DNA of 25,876 nt from Atkinsonella hypoxylon (Eukaryota > Ascomycota > Sordariomycetes > Hypocreales > Clavicipitaceae): assembly GCA_000729835.1 (NCBI GenBank), contig JFHB01000311.1, positions 1-25,876 of the forward strand, written 5' to 3'. The position numbers and the translations under genes were made by a program. Positions 22,128-25,876 of this stretch are shown piece by piece. The notes beneath the pieces were generated by a model. It was given only the letters and a program-made list of their open reading frames with translations. It was not told where the DNA came from and did no database searches. The first letter of the stretch is position 1; each line of letters opens with the position of its first letter.

Positions 22128-22146
22128 GACAAATGACAAGTAGCGC

Positions 22147-22167
22147 GACCGACGACCGACGACCGAC
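22147..22167. repeat. Tandem repeat, 3 copies of GACCGAC
   Basis: Three perfect 7-bp units, 20 bp beyond the GACGGAA array. The two units share GAC but are otherwise different. Confidence 0.85.
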
Positions 22168-22461
22168 GTCAGTCCTTCTAGGGAATAGAATAACTAACTA
22201 GAGGGGAGCACACAGACGCTCACGGTGCACCCGCCACCTTGATACGTCGTCGATCGAACTGTCCGGCGGGACGTCTGGAAGGCTGGCGCTTCATCCACTT
22301 CCAAATTCAAATCATGCAGGAGAACGGCCAGGCCTTGGCCTCCTCTTTGATAGACATAGACTGCCAGGGCAATGTCCAAGGAGCAGCGCTCTGGTCCAAA
22401 TCGTCTGCTCACTCTGTTCATCCACAGAGTTCTGTTCTACGACTCATCGAGGCATGAACCA

Positions 22462-22480
22462 GGCACGGCACGGCACGGCG
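22462..22480. repeat. Short tandem repeat, unit GGCAC
   Basis: Three 5-bp units plus a degenerate fourth in DNA without a supportable gene. Confidence 0.7.
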
Positions 22481-22631
22481 TGGTCCAATTATATGACGGG
22501 TCCTGAGGAGAGCAATGGGTTGCAGATCCCGGTATGAAATCTGTCTTCTCCGCGCCAGGCAACGAAAAGGAAGTAAGTAATCTTGAGTCCTACAGGGGGC
22601 GGGACGCCAAGAGCTCTCTAAATTTATAAGG

Positions 22632-22694
22632 GGTACACGGTACACGGTACACGGTACACGGCACCCGGCACCCGGCACACGGTACCCAGCACAC
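22632..22694. repeat. Tandem repeat, 9 copies of GGTACAC and variants
   Basis: Nine consecutive 7-bp units: four GGTACAC, two GGCACCC, then GGCACAC, GGTACCC and AGCACAC. The ordered drift of variants suggests repeated slippage with mutation. It is about 975 bp upstream of the kinase start. Confidence 0.92.
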
Positions 22695-22783
22695 GCAGAT
22701 ATTTCCAGTACCAGTACAGGATCTCAGTCGTACCTACACATGCTTCTTTTACTCTTAATTCCGGAGTACTGTAAGTTACCGAG

Positions 22784-22793
22784 TAGGTACCTA
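22784..22793. repeat. TAGGTACCTA palindrome (copy 2)
   Basis: Exact copy of the 10-mer at 939-948, continuing into AGGTAGGTA on the right, which resembles the right half of the large palindrome at 12076-12093. Confidence 0.6.
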
Positions 22794-25700
22794 GGTAGGT
22801 ATTTTGCCAAAAAGTGGGCGGAGTGATTTCCTCTGTGGCTGCTGTGGTCTGGGATGTATTTTTGGACTGGGTTGCAGCTGCCAGGCAGGTCCAGATGTGA
22901 AATATGATACTATGACGTAACTGTCGGCATGGATCCAGTTGGCACCAAGTGCTCACCAGGTACTCTGGACGCCGGCGCCAGAGGTGGCCAGGCCAGTTGA
23001 CGAGGGAAATTTGCTTCTGCGCATGTCCGGCCTATTATAGTCATCAGCAAACGAATTATTATTGATCTCACTCTACTCCGTCTCCTTGGTCTCGCTAGCG
23101 TCCGAAGTCACCTGGGGAAGACGACGACACCAAGGGTAGCAATCGTTCGCAAAGGGACTTTGTCACAATGCAGTCCAAAGTAAAAACCAGCCCATTAAAC
23201 CAAACTGGTTGCTTCAATGTTAAAGAGGTTCTCACACCCACGAGCAGTTTCAAAAGACCAGTAGGGATACTTGGACATCAAAACAACAAACACGTGGTTC
23301 GTCTCTAGTTTGACTAGGGCTAGTGTCGCACTCCATATTCACCATGTTTGGCACTGACACGACTCAGATTGTCGGAACTGAATGAATGACAGGTCACTTA
23401 ATCCTGTACACTTCTACCAGCATCACCAAATTATGCGGGAGACTGCTACAGATAGCAGACGTCAAGTCGGGCGGATGGCTACTCACGGTTGGCTTAGCTT
23501 GGCTGCCAAAGTGGAGTGCGCGACCTGGTTGTCGCCTTACCATAACTAGTTAAAAAAGACGAAAGACCGTCGTAGCCAGAGAAATGGTGCTTGAGGTGAT
23601 AAGATGAGGCCACGCCCGTGTCATATCATGACCCCAGACCAAACACTGCTTAACGCACTGAACTAATTGTCCGATGCGCCGCACATGCCACTGGTGTGGG
23701 ACCTAAGACCTTTGAGGCTTTTTGTCCTGACCGCTACGGTACGGTACCTAGGAAGATAACTCCAAGTAAATCAATCAATCATTCACCAAGCGAGTTGCGC
23801 GTCACCGGATCGTACAGAATCCTCCTCGGCCACGACGCACGCATTGTAAGCTAGGGACTCGGAAGCTCTACAATGCTTTGCACCCTTCTCCTAATTCAAT
23901 TACATGCTGGAATCGCAAGGGCATTGATTCAATCCGCCCGTTAATGCCAAAATAGATAGGTAGTCTTGACCCGATTGATCTGTCGACAACCGCGACGCCG
24001 GCCTGTTGGTTTAGGAAAAGCTGGCCTTTGGGACACATGTCTCTACTTCCACCTGCAGAAGCTTGCCTGCACGAGGGACTACGCTAACCAAACAGAATAA
24101 GTTTGTACCTGGCTGGAAATGCAGTGTCTGCTTCAATGTGGATGGAGTCGACAATTCAGAAGCTAGTCAATGTCGGAAATGCCTCTACATAGAAACGAAT
24201 GGTCTGTTTTAATCTTTCTTCACGGTGTTGCCGGCGCCATTTGCTGTCATGTCAAATGGCGATCCGACCAGGCAGGCTCCATCGACGATCCGACTATGAC
24301 GCACAATTCGGAGAGCCCGCATTGGCAACTGACTGCAGCCCTATGCGGAAGAGCTCCGTCTTATTTTCAAGGCTTTCCAGAGTGTTTTCTGACCGTTTTT
24401 TCTACATCAGATGCCGCGGTTCAGATTGGATGTCGGTTGATTGAGCTTGACCAGGTGGATTCAGGCGAGCCATTGACAGTGAAATTTCACAGTGAATACT
24501 ATTGTAATAACCTGACAGCAAAATTTAAGTCTGGATTATGACGCTATTGCTTGCTGCTGATGGACACAGCCGTGGGATACCCACATATCCGCAGCGAAAA
24601 GCAATCGTCCAAAGAAGGTCAGCGTGTTGGAAGCGGAACTCGGCTGCAGTACTACGTACAGTCATCGCAACTGACCGAGACGGGGCAAAACATGTTACGC
24701 TTTCAGTCGCGCTGCATCTTGCCGCGAATTCGCCAAACTAAAAAATTAGCGCAGGCGCACAGGCCAGGGAATTGCTTAGGACTCGATACCCTCCCTCTAC
24801 TCCGTAATCCGAGGAATTTGTGCGTCGTTATCAAAAAACACATTGCTCCGTCTTCTTCATGGTAGCGCTCGTACTTCAAGGAAAACTCCACCTGTAACTA
24901 ACCATCAGCTTGGCTAACATTCTTGAGATGGGTCTGGTAGGCATTGTGTCGTCAAAAGGAGGACGGCGGTTGGGGGCCACACCGTGGCAGTTCAGATCTC
25001 GCCCCTCCCCCGGCCCGAATCCGCCACCAAGCAAATGGCTTTCAACTCGTTTGAAAGCGTATTGCCGTTGTATTGCTTTGCTGGCTGGAGTTATCAGGGC
25101 TAGGGACAAGTCCTCCCTGCTGCAAGGACCTGCTGTAAGCACGCACTGTACTACGCACTGTGTTATACTTCCTCTGGTCGACGACGTGACGACAAAGAAG
25201 TGGCCTAGCCCGATTGCGTCGGTGGCGCGTCAACTCGGCAATCCCTCCCCATGATGCCACTGTCATAGCTCCCCCAAATCCCTAAGCTGGCATTTGGGGT
25301 GGGGCCAGCTGGACATTGCACAAACAGTTTCTTACGCAGGGTAGCTTGATATGTTGCGCATTCTTTCATCTTGGTGGCCAAATAGTTACTCGTTAGTGCC
25401 ATTGGGAAGGTCACGGAAGCTGAACTCCGTGACATGGCATTAAAGCTCTGTGGTAATCCGAGTTCTTAAATCTCATTGCGCCTGCATAGTCCCGCCTGTC
25501 TGGATGAAGTGATTACAGTGTGGCTGGACTCTTCCCGCACATACTTTCCCTCGTTTTGGCACCGGGTTTCTCTGTTGGTGTATGCGCCAGCACCTGATTG
25601 ACTTTCCATTGTAAAAGAGGGTGCAACGTGGTGCTACTCGGAGGTTTAGAAATAAATAAACGCATGGTACTCAGAGGTACAAGAAGAACTAGCGCAGTTG

Positions 25701-25876
25701 AACAATACGACATACTTTCATGTCTCGCCATTCATATATTCCAGGCATTGCCTCCACTTTGATTAGTCCCCAACAAGATTCCTTTGACAAAAGAATATGG
25801 CCCAAGGAGAATCACGGCATAAATCATACATCATTACAATTTCTCTCTCGGCCCTTTCTTCTACCTTCCCCCCCCC

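Larger units (their letters stand above)
21658..25876. other. 4.2-kb right flank without a supportable gene
   Basis: Upstream of the kinase gene. No convincing coding region was found on either strand; the longest frame (24170-24541, plus) has no recognisable motif. The first kilobase is rich in short tandem repeats (21741-21762, 22086-22127, 22147-22167, 22462-22480, 22632-22694). A TAGGTACCTA palindrome lies at 22784-22793 and a GGTACCTAGG word near 23743. From about 23000 to the end I see only non-repetitive DNA without clear signals. The window ends in a C9 run. Confidence 0.6.

Noticed and set aside
23484..23545. tRNA A-box-like string TGGCTTAGCTTGG
   Set aside because: No matching B box or acceptor stem downstream; the A box has an extra base.
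24170..24541. 123-codon open frame on the plus strand
   Set aside because: No recognised motif or nearby exon; isolated in otherwise non-coding DNA. Transcript evidence would be needed to accept it.
1..25876. CRISPR array, operon or bacterial insertion sequence
   Set aside because: The tandem repeats have no spacers, all genes are eukaryotic with spliceosomal introns, and no transposase or terminal inverted repeats were seen.

Overview
The window looks like nuclear DNA of a filamentous ascomycete, most likely a Sordariomycete and possibly Hypocreales. This rests on the short phase-interrupting introns (51-143 bp) with GT...AG ends, the fungal gene set (FKBP12, a Det1-type phosphatase, a hybrid histidine kinase of about 2,070 residues), pyrimidine-rich 5' leaders, and intergenic DNA rich in GGTACCTA motifs and short tandem repeats. 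The species cannot be named from the sequence alone.

Five protein-coding genes can be supported, and all five can be read from start to stop. From left to right they are: an FKBP12-type peptidyl-prolyl isomerase (minus strand, 5133-5726, five exons); the gamma subunit of the cytosolic chaperonin CCT/TRiC (plus strand, 8121-10218, six exons); a DUF1168/PRKRIP1-like splicing-associated protein (minus strand, 10698-11327, one exon); a histidine-phosphatase superfamily enzyme resembling yeast Det1 (plus strand, 12491-14197, three exons); and a large hybrid histidine kinase with split GAF, two PAS, kinase, pseudo-receiver and receiver regions (minus strand, 15368-21657, two exons).

Layout: FKBP12 and CCT3 diverge from a 2.4-kb intergenic region that carries CCAAT elements. 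CCT3 and the DUF1168 gene converge on 479 bp. The DUF1168 and Det1-like genes diverge from 1.16 kb holding two 7-bp tandem repeats and an 18-bp perfect palindrome. The Det1-like gene and the kinase converge on 1.17 kb that holds a 24-A tract and a weak SINE-like candidate. The two flanks (1-5132 and 21658-25876) show no gene I can support. The genes are unrelated core functions (protein folding, splicing, phosphatase, signalling). They do not form a pathway or a biosynthetic cluster, and there is no sign of a new multi-gene system.

The most interesting details are in the kinase. Its only intron falls immediately before the codon pair holding the receiver's phospho-acceptor aspartate. A degenerate second receiver lies between the kinase core and the true receiver. 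An upstream ORF overlaps the first possible start codon. Outside the genes, the striking pattern is that many unrelated microsatellites have a 7-bp unit.
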